A stretch of 64,000 bases of DNA, from contig CAWCNI010000002.1 in NCBI GenBank assembly GCA_963796915.1, positions 1,178,001 to 1,242,000 of the forward strand, read 5' to 3'. The translations under genes and the position numbers were made by a program. Of this stretch, positions 17,830-27,728 are shown piece by piece. The stretch is from JAENWD01 sp963796915 (GTDB lineage Bacteria > Acidobacteriota > Vicinamibacteria > Vicinamibacterales > JAENWD01). Within the stretch, counting starts at the first letter, position 1, and each line of letters opens with the position of its first letter. The notes under the pieces were generated by a model, which saw only the letters and a program-made list of their open reading frames with translations, was not told where the DNA came from and ran no database searches.

Positions 17830-20800
17830 CTAGAAATCGACCTCGCCGGAGATTTTGACGAGCCGCGGCGTCATCGTCGTCAGCGGCTGCGGCCATGTCC
17901 CCCCGGGAACGAACGCCGGATTGTATGACAGGACGGCGGCCGAATTGAGCGCGTTGTAGACGTCGAGCGCGAGGACCGTGCGCAGCCGACGATATCTCAG
18001 CGTTTTCGCCACGCGCAGGTCGACCTCGTTGATGCGATCGCCATACATCGTTCCGGGCGCGACCAGATTCACAGTGACATTGGCGGCATTGCCCGAGAGG
18101 CTCCGTCCGAGCGACGGAACGACAGCGGCGTTCGGCACCGCGTAGTTCGCTGCCAGCATGGCGCCCGGCTTGCTCTGGAACGTCGCCGATACCTGCGTGT
18201 CGATCTTCGGCACGTCGTACGACGTGAAGCCGCGGAGCTGGGTGAGCGCCCCGGAAGCGACGTGACAGTACGGGCTCACCGGGGTCACCGCGGACCCGGC
18301 CAGCCCGGGGCCAAAGGCACTGGTGCCCGTCGTGGTCGTTGCGAGCTCGGGCAGTCGTGCGCGTACGGCGCAGTTGTCGGAGACCGCCTGCCCCGTGCTG
18401 GTGCCGGCAGCGATGTTGAACCCTTTCACCGAACGCACCCTGATCGTCACGTCGAGGCCGTTGAAGTACTGAAACCAGCTGCCGTAGGCCGCCGAGTCGA
18501 CGACGAGGTTGTCCACGACGCCAGACTTCGCCGGGACGACATCGTACAGGCCGGAGACGACGTAGCCGCCGCCAGCGGGCAAACGCGGATCGACTGGCGC
18601 AACCACACTGAAGGGCGTCAGGTCGGAGGCTTGCAGCGCGCGATTGTCCACGACCGAAAAGCCGTCGTACCAGCGACGGGTGTACGTGACGGCCACAGAC
18701 GAGCGCGAGCCGATCTGCTGCTCGACCGAGACGCCAAGGTGCCAATCGGACGGCCGCACGCCCCAGCCGTCGAGCAGGCCCGGGTCGAAATTGTTGGTCA
18801 GCACGTTCGTGCCGAAGCTCGTGTTCGAGACGACGCCGCAGAGGTCGCCGCCTGACGCCCGGAGATCTTGTGCCGCCCCGTTCGTCAGATCGCAGTCGGC
18901 AGCGAAATTCTGATTGGCGTCGGTCCACGCGCGCGTCACACCGGCGGTGCCGAACACCGACGTCGTCTGCGGCATGCGGAGCGTGGGATTGGTGTTGGCA
19001 TAGGTGCCGGACGCACCCGCGCCCTCGAGATACTTCCCGAGTGTGGCCTTCAGCGCGGTCTTCCCGCTGCCGGTGACGTCATACGCCACGCCCATCCGCA
19101 GCGTCACGTCCTTGTAGCTGTCGACGCCATTTGTCTCCGGGATGACGATTGGGGTGGGAAGAAACCGCGACGGTCCCTCCTGCTGCCTGGGGAACCAGCT
19201 CCATGCCCGGTCGAATCGCGCCGCTCCCTGCAGCGTCAGCCGATTACGGGTCCATTGGTCCTGGACAAACAGGCCCTGCCAGGCCACGCGGGTGTCGTTG
19301 ACCCACGGCGAGATCGACTCGGTCAACTGGTTCGGCACGCCGTTGTTGACGCGGTAGGTCAGGTTCTGGTCGTTGGTCATCCATGTCCGGTCGTCGCTCA
19401 TCACGGTGTGCTGATACCCCACCTTCACGGTGTGGGCACCGGCGACATGTGTCAGCGACCCGCGCCACAGATACGAACCCGTGTGGGCGACGCTGAAGTC
19501 CTGCGATCGATAGACCAGTCCGGGAATGTTGCCGTTGGCCGCACAGCCGGTGGCGCATTGCTCGGCGACGCGGATCAGGCCGCGGGTCGGGTTCGGGTCG
19601 CGTTCGAAATTGCCGACGCCGAAGAACGTGGCGCCAAAGCCGGCATCCACGAGGGTCCGGTCCGTCAGGACGGACGTCCATGTCGCCTGGCCGACATCGA
19701 GAGGCCGTCCGAGCACGCCGACGGCTTCCGGGGACACCCGCTGCGGCTCTGAAAGCCCGGGCGTTGCTCCGGTGCAGTCGCGGCACAGCTGCTGTGCGTC
19801 CCAGAACGCGTTGATCTTGTTCCGGGGCGTCGCCTGCCACGTCACGCGTCCGCTGGCATTCTCGAACGTGCGGTCCGAGTATTCCGGCCTGGTCAGATCG
19901 GGCGCGTAGAGCCATTTCGAAGACTGACCTGCGTTCAGGTTGTAGAAGACATTGGCGCTCGCCTTGGTGCTGCCTCCGGTGTGGGCGTTCACGAAGTACC
20001 ACAGGCGATCCCTGGCAATCGGTCCGCCGAGGGTTGCAGTGACATCGTAGAAGTCAGTCAAAGGAATCGCCGCCGTCAAGCCCTGCGCTCTCAGCGCCGG
20101 GGTCACATTGTCGGACTGCAGGCCGGCGCCGGTGGCGCCGACGAAGACAGAACCCCGCATCACATTGCCGCCGCTGCGCGGGACGATGTTCATGACGATG
20201 CCGGCAGTTTCAGATTCGCCGAGCGCCGTCGCCGTCCGAAAAGAGACCTCGTCGGACGCGCCGGTGTCGACGACGTAGCTCGTCGCCGAGTTGCCGTTGG
20301 GCGGGCTGCCGATGTTGAGACCGTCCAGGGTAAGCCGGCCCTCGTTCACGCGACCGCCGTGAACAGGGAAGGATGTCGTCGCCGTGCCGACGATCACGTC
20401 GTTGCTGGTCGGTCGTCACGCCAGGCACCAGCACGAGCAGCGCGTTGTAGCTGCGAGCAGTGGGAATCGACCTCACCACGTCGCTGCTCAGGGCGAGCTC
20501 GCGGTTCAGACTGTGAGCGTCGACGACCGGAAGCTCAGCAGTGACGGTGATCGCCTCGGTGACGGTGCCGATCGTGAGCCTGGCGTTGACGATGACTGTT
20601 GAGGACCCCGCCAACTCGATGCCGGTTCGCTGGTAGATCGTCCTGCCGTTGAGCGTGATGGCCACCGAATAGGTCCCTGGTCGCAGGTTTTCGATGCGGT
20701 AGTGCCCGGCGTCGTCGGTCACGGCGACGCGCGCCTTCTCAATCAGGGCGGGACTGGTCGCTTGCACGACGACATCGCGCAGCGCGCCGTCGGACCCGTC

Positions 20801-20893
20801 CTTCACTGAACCAGCGATCGTGGCTTGCGCCAGCGCGGATGATGAGACGCCAGCCAAGACGGCCATGACGTACAGCGCTCTCATCCGACTCAT
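17830..20893 (-). pseudogene. Oar-like TonB-dependent receptor, frameshifted as read
   Basis: Large outer-membrane receptor. A signal peptide ending SSALAQ is followed by a carboxypeptidase-regulatory-like fold (ATIAGSVKDGSDGALRDVVV, GHYRIENLRPGTYSV), a plug (RELALSSDVVRSIPTARSYN) and a long barrel ending LVKISGEVDF. The frame is lost after GVTTDQ; removing a G at 20404 joins it to NDVIVGTATTSFPVHGG. Fragments as read are 20210-20893 and 17830-20397. This Oar-like architecture is common in Acidobacteriota and Bacteroidota for uptake of oligomeric substrates. Its co-transcription with a two-component system suggests ligand-controlled expression. Confidence 0.85.
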
Positions 20894-21005
20894 CTGTAGA
20901 AACGTCAAATGTATGGCAGTAAGACGCTCCTATCGTGGCTGAGGTCGCAACGGTATATCGAAGGTTGACCAGGCACTGGTACTTTTACCGAAGGAGTCTG
21001 CAGAC

Positions 21006-21494
21006 ATGCACAGTTTCCATACTCCTCGGACGGCTGTAGGTTTACCGGTCATGGATGCAGCGGTCCCCAGCGTGACGAGAAGCGAGGCTACCTCGACCAT
21101 ACGGAAGGACGCCGTCGGGCGAGCCGGGGCATACATGTGCGCGCACATAGACACCCACGTCCCGATGTCGATGCTCTGCCAACTCGTCGGGCTGAGCGAG
21201 CGCGGGCTGCGCGACGCGTTCTATCGCTCGACGGGCATGAGCCCCAAACGATGGATCGTCGCCATGCGGCTTCAGGGCGCCCGCAGCGCTCTGACCGCTG
21301 AACGCGGTAGAGTGACCACGGTAACGGACGCCGCCGCCGAGTACGGCTTCTACGAGCTTGGACGATTCGCCGCGATTTACCGGGAAGCGTTTGGCGAAGC
21401 GCCGTCCGCCACCCTTCGGTCTGCACATCACCGGGCCGCCAGAACGTCGAAAAAGACAAGGACACGCCAATGCTTGCGCCAGCACGTCCCGTAA
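21006..21494 (+). CDS. small AraC-type DNA-binding protein
   Basis: About 162 residues with only the AraC/XylS DNA-binding module. First helix-turn-helix: HVPMSMLCQLVGLSERGLRD. Linker with FYRSTGMSPKRWIVAMRL. Second helix-turn-helix: TVTDAAAEYGFYELGRFAAI, ending YREAFGEAPSATLR. No ligand-binding domain precedes it; the first 40 residues are low in structure. GAAGGAG lies nine bases before ATG 21006. Its end overlaps the sigma-54 activator start by 25 nt, so the two are probably coupled. Confidence 0.85.
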   Translation: MHSFHTPRTAVGLPVMDAAVPSVTRSEATSTIRKDAVGRAGAYMCAHIDTHVPMSMLCQLVGLSERGLRDAFYRSTGMSPKRWIVAMRLQGARSALTAERGRVTTVTDAAAEYGFYELGRFAAIYREAFGEAPSATLRSAHHRAARTSKKTRTRQCLRQHVP

Positions 21495-22600
21495 CCGGCC
21501 CCTTCGCCCACTCGCCCGACCGATCGAGCGACGTCGTGCACATCCACCATTCACACGACGGCGACGACCACGTCGCTGAGTCGATCGGCGCGTATCGCTC
21601 ACTGCGAGGTCGCGACGATCTCCAGGCCGAGAACCTGTACCTCCGTCGAGAGGTGCACGAACGCCTCGGCTCCGGGGTCATCGTCGGACGGAGCGCCGCC
21701 ATCCAACGCGTGCTCGAACAGGCGCGGCAGGTCGCGGCGACAGATTCCACGGTGCTGCTGCTCGGCGAAACCGGCACCGGCAAGGAACTGATCGCGACGC
21801 AAATTCACGAGCAGAGCTCGCGCCGCGGCCACGTCATGGTGCGCATCAACTGCGCGGCGATTCCGAGCACGCTCATCGAGAGCGAGCTGTTCGGCCGGGA
21901 GAAAGGCGCCTTCACCGGCGCGTTGGCAAGACAAATCGGGCGCTTCGAGCTGGCCGACAACTCGACGATCTTCCTCGACGAGATCGGCGACCTGCCGGCC
22001 GACACCCAGGTCAAGCTGCTGCGGGTGCTGGAGGAGCGGCAGATCGAGCGGCTCGGCAGCCCGAGGGCCGTTGGCGTCAACGTTCGCATCATCGCCGCGA
22101 CGCACCGCAACCTCGAGCAGCGCATCACGGAAGATGCGTTCCGGCAGGACCTGTACTACCGGCTCAACGTCTTTCCGATCGAGGTGCCGCCGCTGCGCGA
22201 TCGGACCGAGGACATCCCTCTGCTGGTGTGGCGTTTCGTCGACGCCTTCTCGAAGTCCTTCGGCAAGCGCGTCGATGCGATCTCACGCGAGAACATGGAC
22301 GCCCTCCAGCGGTATTCCTGGCCGGGAAACATCCGCGAGCTTCGCAATGTCGTGGAACGCGCCATGATTGTCGCCGTCGGCCACAATCTGACGATTCCGA
22401 TACCAGCACAGGCGTCCTCTGCGCTCCGCCGCAGCGTCAAGCTCGTCGACGTCGAGAAGGAGCACGTCCTGAATGTCGTCGAGGCGTGCCGCTGGCGCAT
22501 CCGCGGCGTGGATGGCGCCGCCGAGCGGCTCGGGCTCCGGCCGACGACGCTCGAAACGCGCATGGCCAAGCTGGGAATCAAGCGCCCCGCGCAGGCATGA
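21470..22600 (+). CDS. sigma-54-dependent transcriptional activator lacking a sensor domain
   Basis: Bacterial enhancer-binding protein. The AAA+ domain has Walker A GETGTGKE (99-106), the sigma-54 contact loop GAFTGA (146-151), Walker B TIFLDEIGDL (166-175) and the Arg-finger region (DLYYRLNVFPIEVPPLRDR). A C-terminal Fis-type helix-turn-helix ends TLETRMAKLGIK. Only about 60 residues precede the AAA+ domain; they include the linker DLQAENLYLRREV that normally follows a PAS or GAF domain, which is absent here. AAGGA precedes ATG 21470. It is the only such activator in the window and a candidate to drive the local -24/-12 promoters. Confidence 0.93.
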   Translation: MLAPARPVTGPFAHSPDRSSDVVHIHHSHDGDDHVAESIGAYRSLRGRDDLQAENLYLRREVHERLGSGVIVGRSAAIQRVLEQARQVAATDSTVLLLGETGTGKELIATQIHEQSSRRGHVMVRINCAAIPSTLIESELFGREKGAFTGALARQIGRFELADNSTIFLDEIGDLPADTQVKLLRVLEERQIERLGSPRAVGVNVRIIAATHRNLEQRITEDAFRQDLYYRLNVFPIEVPPLRDRTEDIPLLVWRFVDAFSKSFGKRVDAISRENMDALQRYSWPGNIRELRNVVERAMIVAVGHNLTIPIPAQASSALRRSVKLVDVEKEHVLNVVEACRWRIRGVDGAAERLGLRPTTLETRMAKLGIKRPAQA

Positions 22601-23256
22601 CGCAGTCGAACGACACCGGGACCCGCGCCGACACACTCACTGCGGCGAAGCTTCATGGCGTCGCCACAGCTGACGACGCGCTGCGGCGCCTCATCGACGG
22701 CAACGATCGCTTCGTGCGCGGAGCAGCGCGGTTTCCAACCGTGCAGAAGGAGGTCCTCGCGGCGCTGGCCAAGGGTCAGCGTCCGTATGCGACCATCATC
22801 GGCTGCAGCGACTCGCGCGTGCCTCCGGAACTGGTCTTCGACGCCGGCTTCGGTGAGTTGTTCATCGTGCGCGTGGCGGGCAACGTCATCTCGCCCGAGG
22901 TGATGGGCACGCTGCAGTACGCCGCGGTGCACCTGCACACGCCGCTCTTCGTGGTGCTCGGTCACGAGGAGTGCGGGGCCGTGCAGGCGGCGCTCGCGAC
23001 CAAGGATCACCGCACGCGTGAACGCGAGCGGATCGACTTGCTCCTGGCGAACATCCTTCCAGGGCTGGATGGTCTCGACGCTGACGTGGCGTCGCCGACG
23101 CGACTGGCAACGGCGGTCGAGGCCAACGTACGCTGGTCGATGCGGCAGCTTCACACGACCCCGGAAGGACAGGCCCGGATGGCCGAGGGCGTCGTCAAGC
23201 TCGTGGGCGCCGTCTACGAGCTCGAGACCGGTCGGGTGCGATTCCTCCCCGACTGA
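22597..23256 (+). CDS. beta-class carbonic anhydrase
   Basis: Zinc enzyme interconverting carbon dioxide and bicarbonate. Metal and catalytic residues are visible: Cys70, Asp72 and Arg74 in IIGCSDSRVPPE, and His123 and Cys126 in VVLGHEECGAV. IVRVAGNVISPEVMGTLQYA is also characteristic. 219 residues, no signal peptide, so cytoplasmic. Its ATG overlaps the activator's TGA (ATGA at 22597-22600), indicating translational coupling to a regulator, which is unusual for this enzyme. Confidence 0.95.
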   Translation: MTQSNDTGTRADTLTAAKLHGVATADDALRRLIDGNDRFVRGAARFPTVQKEVLAALAKGQRPYATIIGCSDSRVPPELVFDAGFGELFIVRVAGNVISPEVMGTLQYAAVHLHTPLFVVLGHEECGAVQAALATKDHRTRERERIDLLLANILPGLDGLDADVASPTRLATAVEANVRWSMRQLHTTPEGQARMAEGVVKLVGAVYELETGRVRFLPD

Positions 23257-23279
23257 TCTTCTGCGCTGGCCGCGTGAAG

Positions 23280-23408
23280 GCCGATCCAAAGATCGGCCCT
23301 ACACGAGATCCGCCGCGCGTCAGCCGATCTGAAGATCGGCACTGCATGAGATCGGGCGCGCGTCAGCTGATCTGAAGATCGGCCCTGCGTGAGATCGGCG
23401 ACGCGTCA
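23280..23408. repeat. three tandem 43-bp repeats between convergent genes
   Basis: Units at 23280-23322, 23323-23365 and 23366-23408 are each exactly 43 bp. Each begins with a hairpin of the type GCCGATCTGAAGATCGGC and ends in CGCGTCA (GCGCGTCA or ACGCGTCA). They fill the gap between the stops of the carbonic anhydrase and acetate kinase genes, so they may act as a bidirectional terminator or be a dispersed repeat family. A partial look-alike lies near 27655-27682. Confidence 0.8.
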
Positions 23409-23417
23409 GACTGCGGA

Positions 23418-24609
23418 TCACACTCCCAGCTTCAGCAGCGCCCCGGTGTGCCGGGCGATGACGAGCTCCTCGTTCGTCGGCACGACCCACGCCGAGACCC
23501 GGCTGTTCGGTCGCGAGATCCTGGCGGCACGAGCCTCGTTCGCGTCGGCATCCAGCTCGAGGGCGAGCCACGCCGAGGCTTCGCAGATGCGGCGGCGGAT
23601 CTCCGCCGAGTTCTCGCCGATGCCGGCGGTGAAGACGAGGCCGTCGACTCCGCCCAGGACCGCCGCGAGCGCGCCAATCTCCTTGGCGGCCTGATACACG
23701 AAATAGTCGATCGCCAGGCCCGCCGCCGGCTCGCTTCTGCCGAGCAACTCTCGCATGTCGTTGCTGATCCCTGAAATGCCGAGCAGCCCCGACCTCTTGT
23801 AGAGCACGGTCTCGACCTCCTTCGCGCTGAGCCCGAGGTTCTGGAACAGATAGAGCACGACGCCAGGATCGAGAGAGCCTGGCCGGGTGCCCATGCACAG
23901 GCCGTCGAGCGCGGTAAAGCCGAGCGTGCTGTCGACGCTCTTGCGATTCCTCATCCCACACAGGCTCGCGCCGCTGCCAAGATGCGCCACGATCACGCGT
24001 CCCGCGGCGATCTCCGGTGCAACTGTCGGCAGCACAGACGCGATGTATTCGTAGGACAGGCCGTGAAAGCCGTAACGCTGGACGCCCGCCGCGCAGATCT
24101 CCCTGGGCAGCGGGACAATCTCGGCGACTGCGGGCTGGCCCCGATGGAAGCTGGTGTCGAAGCACGCGACTTGCGGCACTCCCGGAAGGCGTGCGGCGAC
24201 GGCGTCGATGGCCGCCAGGTTGTGCGGCTGATGGAGCGGCGCGAGCGGTATCAGCCGGCGCAACTCGTCCAGCACCTGCGGCGTGACGATCGTCGGCTCG
24301 GCGAACCGCGGGCCGCCGTGGACGACGCGATGCCCGACGCCAAGGACACGGGCGTTGGCATAGGTCGATCCCAGCCAATCGCCAAGGGCATCGAGCGCCG
24401 AGCGGCCATCGCGGACGACCGCGGTGTCGAGCGCGGCATCGCCGAGCGTGGCGCCCGCACCGTTGCTGGCGGAGAAGCGTGGAGTCGTGCCGATTCCCTC
24501 GATCTGGCCACGCGCTTCGAGCCGCCACTCACCGGCCGCGGGCCGGCCGTAGATGCAGAATTTCAGGCTCGACGATCCCGCGTTGAGTACCGACTGTGTA
24601 GTCGTCCAC
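23418..24609 (-). CDS. ackA: acetate kinase (start region frameshifted)
   Basis: Acetate kinase, interconverting acetyl phosphate plus ADP with acetate plus ATP. Motifs include NAGSSSLKF, GHRVVHGG, RYGFHGLSYEYIA, HLGSGASL, DSTLGFTALDGLCMGTRPG and FTAGIGENSAEIR. As read there is no ATG or GTG before NAGSSSLKF in frame. A GTG at 24609 would give MDDYTVVLNAGSSSLKF if one C at 24590/24591 is surplus; this fits the family N-terminus. The start lies 14 nt after the phosphotransacetylase stop. Everything downstream is intact and ends TGALLKLGV. Confidence 0.9.
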
Positions 24610-24623
24610 TGCAGACTCAGCGC

Positions 24624-25559
24624 TCAGACCGTGGCCGACCGGCGCCCATGCGCGGCCATCACCGCGACGGCGCAACTGGCGATTCGCGATCGCACGCTGT
24701 CCGCACGGCTGGTCAGGATGATCGGCACGCGCGCGCCAAGGACCAGGCCGGCGCTGTCGGCATTCGCGAGAAACGACAGCTGCTTGGCGAGCATGTTGCC
24801 GGCCTCGAGGTCGGGCACCAGCAGGATGTCGGCATCGCCAGCCACCTCGGAGACGATCCCCTTGATGCGCGCCGCGTCACGACTGATGGCGTTGTCGAAG
24901 GCGAGCGGGCCATCGAGCAGACCGTGAGTGATCTGGCCACGATCGGCCATCTTGCACAGCGCCGCCGCGTCGATCGTCGCCGCCATCTTCGACGTGACGG
25001 TCTCCACGGCAGCGAGAATGGCGACCTTCGGCCTCCTGATGCCGAGCGTGACTGCAAGGTCGATGGCGTTCTGACAGATATCGGCCTTCTCCTCCAGCCC
25101 CGGCGCGATGTTGATCGCCGCGTCGGTGATGATGAGGACCTTGTGGTAGGTCGGGACGTCCATGATGAAGACGTGACTGATGCGGCGCCCGGTGCGCAGC
25201 CCGGTCTCCCTGGCGACAACCGCGCCGAGGAGCTCGTCGGTGTGGAGGCTCCCTTTCATCAACAGCTCGGCGTCTCCCTTGCGCACCAGCTCCACGGCTC
25301 TGGCCGCGGCCGCGTGACTGTGCGGGACGTCGACGATCGCCGTCGCGCCGAGCGCGATGCCGGCCTTCTCCGCGATCTCGCGGATCCTGGCGGCCGGGCC
25401 GACGAGAATCGGCGTGATGAGTCCCTTCGCGCCGGCCTCGAGCGCGCCGGCGAGCGCGGACTCCTCACACGGATGCGCGACCGCTGTCGGCACAGCAGGG
25501 AGTTTCCGGCATCGCTCCAGCAGCTGTTCGTACTTTCCCGTTCCCACCGAGTGAGTCAT
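24624..25559 (-). CDS. pta: phosphate acetyl/butyryltransferase
   Basis: PTA_PTB-family enzyme transferring an acyl group between CoA and phosphate; with the next gene it makes the acetyl-CoA to acetate and ATP route. Motifs: LITPILVGPAARIREIA, ELLMKGSLHTDELLGAV, RISHVFIMDVPTYHKVLIIT, GPLAFDNAISRDAARIKGI and ILLVPDLEAGNMLAKQL. At 311 residues it is the short single-domain form, without the N-terminal regulatory part of long Pta, and is close to the transferase module of bifunctional MaoC-type proteins. Acetyl versus butyryl specificity is not decided by sequence. Confidence 0.9.
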   Translation of the reverse strand: MTHSVGTGKYEQLLERCRKLPAVPTAVAHPCEESALAGALEAGAKGLITPILVGPAARIREIAEKAGIALGATAIVDVPHSHAAAARAVELVRKGDAELLMKGSLHTDELLGAVVARETGLRTGRRISHVFIMDVPTYHKVLIITDAAINIAPGLEEKADICQNAIDLAVTLGIRRPKVAILAAVETVTSKMAATIDAAALCKMADRGQITHGLLDGPLAFDNAISRDAARIKGIVSEVAGDADILLVPDLEAGNMLAKQLSFLANADSAGLVLGARVPIILTSRADSVRSRIASCAVAVMAAHGRRSATV

Positions 25560-25574
25560 GGTCGGACTTTCAGG

Positions 25575-26810
25575 CTAGGAGACCGCGCGTCGGACTGCGG
25601 GTCCGGTTTCCTTGAGAAAGAGGGCGAGGACGATGGCCACGCCGACACCGTAGAGCAGCGGTTGAAACGCCGCCTGGTAGTGTCCGAGCGCCATGGTCGC
25701 GGCCCCGCCGCTGACGCGCACGAGCATCGCCGCGAACACAGGTCCGAGCAGCGCGCTGAACGTGAAGTTGATGAAGTTGACGACGCCAGTGGCCGTGCCG
25801 CTGAACTCCGGGGGGTTGGCTTCCTTGATCACGGTATACGGAAGCATTGCGGCACCCGAGACGAACCCGGTGGCGAGCCCCAGCATGTAGGGGGGGAAGA
25901 CTCCCGCTGGGCCGTACAGGATCCACGCGAGGCAAGCCAGCAAGGCGATGGCACTGACGGTGATGACAGGCTTGCGACGGCCGAGGCGATCCGAGACCAG
26001 GCCGAGCACGGGACAGCCGATGATCCACCCCAGAGGCACCGTCGACGAGCGGATGACGGCCTCCGCGTATTCAAATCCCCTCGCTTCCTGCAGATACCGG
26101 ACGCCCCAGACCATGTCGAAGATCGTCGTCGGGATGAAGAGCAGGCCTGCGATGATCCCGCACAGGATCGATTGCGGGTTGCGGAAGACGACGAGCATCG
26201 CCGCGCCCGCGCTCCTCAGCCAGTCCTGGCCCTGATTCCCGGGCCTGGACTCGGGAAGGAGCAAGAACAAGGCGGCGCTGATGGCGATGCCGGCGAGCCC
26301 CATCCCGATCCAGAACGTGCTCCACGGCATGCCCGAGCCAATCATCGGGCCGACGACGAACTGTCCCGCGGAGCCGCCGGCCATGCCGAACATCTGCGTC
26401 GCGCCGATGAGCGTCGCGGCCCGGGAGGCGGGGAAGTTCGTCGTCGCGATGTAGGCCGCGCCGACGAGCGCGAAGACACCGCCCGCGCCCTGCAGGAAGC
26501 GGCCGGCGCTGGCCAAGTGACTGTTCCCGGTCGCAAACAGCAAGGCGCCGATCCCGACGGTGAAGGCGCCGATCGGAATGACCCGCCGCGGGCCCAGTCG
26601 ATCCATGGCCGCTCCGGCCACCAGGCTGAACGGGGAGTAGCCGTAGTAGAACAGGCCGACCATCGACGCCACGGCCGTCGCGCTCATCCCGAAGGCGTCC
26701 GACAACTGCGGCATCATCACCGCCGGGGCCGAGCGCAGCGTGTACTGAAAGAAGTAGTACACCGCCGTGATCAGCCAGGCGATGGCTCCCGTTCTGACTG
26801 TTCTGCTCAT
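25575..26810 (-). CDS. MFS transporter
   Basis: Twelve-helix major facilitator superfamily permease of about 411 residues. The A-like loop motif GAAMDRLGPRRVIP lies between helices 2 and 3, and the symmetry-related GLVSDRLGRRKPV in the second half. The open frame extends to 27260, but MSRTVRTGAIAWLITAVYYF at ATG 26810 is the natural start, with no good upstream alternative. It leads a minus-strand unit with pta and ackA (15-nt gaps), so an organic-acid or related anion substrate is possible. That is inference only. Confidence 0.88.
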   Translation of the reverse strand: MSRTVRTGAIAWLITAVYYFFQYTLRSAPAVMMPQLSDAFGMSATAVASMVGLFYYGYSPFSLVAGAAMDRLGPRRVIPIGAFTVGIGALLFATGNSHLASAGRFLQGAGGVFALVGAAYIATTNFPASRAATLIGATQMFGMAGGSAGQFVVGPMIGSGMPWSTFWIGMGLAGIAISAALFLLLPESRPGNQGQDWLRSAGAAMLVVFRNPQSILCGIIAGLLFIPTTIFDMVWGVRYLQEARGFEYAEAVIRSSTVPLGWIIGCPVLGLVSDRLGRRKPVITVSAIALLACLAWILYGPAGVFPPYMLGLATGFVSGAAMLPYTVIKEANPPEFSGTATGVVNFINFTFSALLGPVFAAMLVRVSGGAATMALGHYQAAFQPLLYGVGVAIVLALFLKETGPAVRRAVS

Positions 26811-26972
26811 CGGATCTGGATCGGATGCCTCGCCGGCCGTTGGCAGAATACCAGCGAGGTCGCAAGGACGAGCAATGTTCGGGCCGGTTCCGTGTTCGGA
26901 AGTTGATCGAGCGCTGTGACCCCTGCGGCCCCGAGAACGCCTGCTATTCCGGGCGCTCTGTGCCACGGAAAC

Positions 26973-27013
26973 GCCCTCCGGCATGCCGGATGCGCTCCGC
27001 GATGCCGGAGGGG
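26973..27013. repeat. palindromic element copy 4
   Basis: Reads CCTCCGGCATGCCGGATG then CGCTCCGCGATGCCGGAGG: two successive inverted repeats. It ends 80 bp before the -24 box at 27094. Confidence 0.62.
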
Positions 27014-27093
27014 ATTGGCCAGGCGCCGCGACGACGCAGCCTGTCAGCCCTCGCGTCACAGCGAGTTTCCGCACCCGTCGCCGTCGCCGCCGC

Positions 27094-27109
27094 TGGCACG
27101 TGTGCTGCA
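27094..27109 (+). promoter_or_regulatory. candidate sigma-54 promoter, ABM gene
   Basis: TGGCACGTGTGCTGCA matches the extended consensus TGGCACG-N4-TTGCA at all but one base (C for T). GG and GC are correctly spaced. Predicted start is near 27120, 200 nt upstream of the gene. Confidence 0.65.
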
Positions 27110-27171
27110 GCCTTCGATTCCCTCGGCGCCGAGTCGGCGGGGCAGTGTCTGCGTCGCCTTTGAACGGCGAC

Positions 27172-27200
27172 GCCTCCGGTATCCCGGGGGACCTCTGCGG
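27172..27200. repeat. palindromic element copy 5
   Basis: CCTCCGGTATCCCGGGGG followed by ACCTCTGCGG, a degenerate copy of the CTCCGG-CATT-CCGGAG core. It lies about 75 bp upstream of the imperfect -12 box at 27287. Confidence 0.5.
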
Positions 27201-27319
27201 CGCCGTGGGGCAGGATGCGGTCCGCTCGAGGGATTTGGCCACTGGTGGCCCGGAACGCACCCATTACAGGACGGTACGGTCAATTCTTGCATCCGCCAAC
27301 CGTTGGAACGCCGAGTGCT

Positions 27320-27658
27320 ATGTCCACCCGCATGGTACGCCTGACGGTGACGCTGAGCGCATCGAACAATGACGCCCAGGGCCTGGTCGAAGCGTTCCGC
27401 TTCCTGATGGTGAGCACTCGCCTCGACCGGGGATGCCTCGGCTGTTCGGTCTGGAGCGAGCCGGATTCCAGCGTGCACTACGTCGAAGAGTGGGTGACGG
27501 AAGAGGACATCAAGCGCCGCCTTCGATCGGATCGCTTCACGTCAGTGCTGGCGCTCCTCGAGTCGGCCCGCGAGCGTCCGCACGTGCAGTTCGACTTTGT
27601 CTCCAGCACGCGCGGTCTCGACTACGTGGCCGAAGTGCGCCAGTTCGGGATGCGCTGA
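27320..27658 (+). CDS. ABM-domain (monooxygenase-fold) protein
   Basis: About 112 residues of ferredoxin-like alpha+beta fold typical of antibiotic biosynthesis monooxygenase (ABM) domains: MVRLTVTLSASNN, RLDRGCLGCSVWSEP, VHYVEEWVTEEDIKRRLRSD, RFTSVLALLESA. Such proteins act as cofactor-free oxygenases, haem-degrading enzymes or stress proteins; the role here is unknown. No strong ribosome site precedes the ATG at 27320, and an internal ATG at 27332 is possible. Confidence 0.75.
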   Translation: MSTRMVRLTVTLSASNNDAQGLVEAFRFLMVSTRLDRGCLGCSVWSEPDSSVHYVEEWVTEEDIKRRLRSDRFTSVLALLESARERPHVQFDFVSSTRGLDYVAEVRQFGMR

Positions 27659-27728
27659 GATCAGCCGCCGTGCGTCAGCGCGATTGAACGACGCTCGCGG
27701 AGTGCGCGAACGTCATTGAGGTGGGGTG

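Larger units (their letters stand above)
26811..27319. promoter_or_regulatory. divergent control region, MFS / ABM protein
   Basis: 509 bp without a gene. It carries two palindromic elements (26973-27013 and 27172-27200), a strong -24/-12 promoter at 27094-27109 (plus), and a TTGCA -12-like box at about 27287-27291 whose upstream GG is one base too close. Confidence 0.55.

Noticed and set aside
23280..23408. CRISPR array
   Set aside because: The three units are contiguous 43-bp tandem repeats with no variable spacers and no cas genes nearby.
23982..26906. A 974-residue plus-strand frame
   Set aside because: It is antisense to ackA, pta and the MFS gene, Arg/Asp/Gly-rich without motifs, and arises from high GC.
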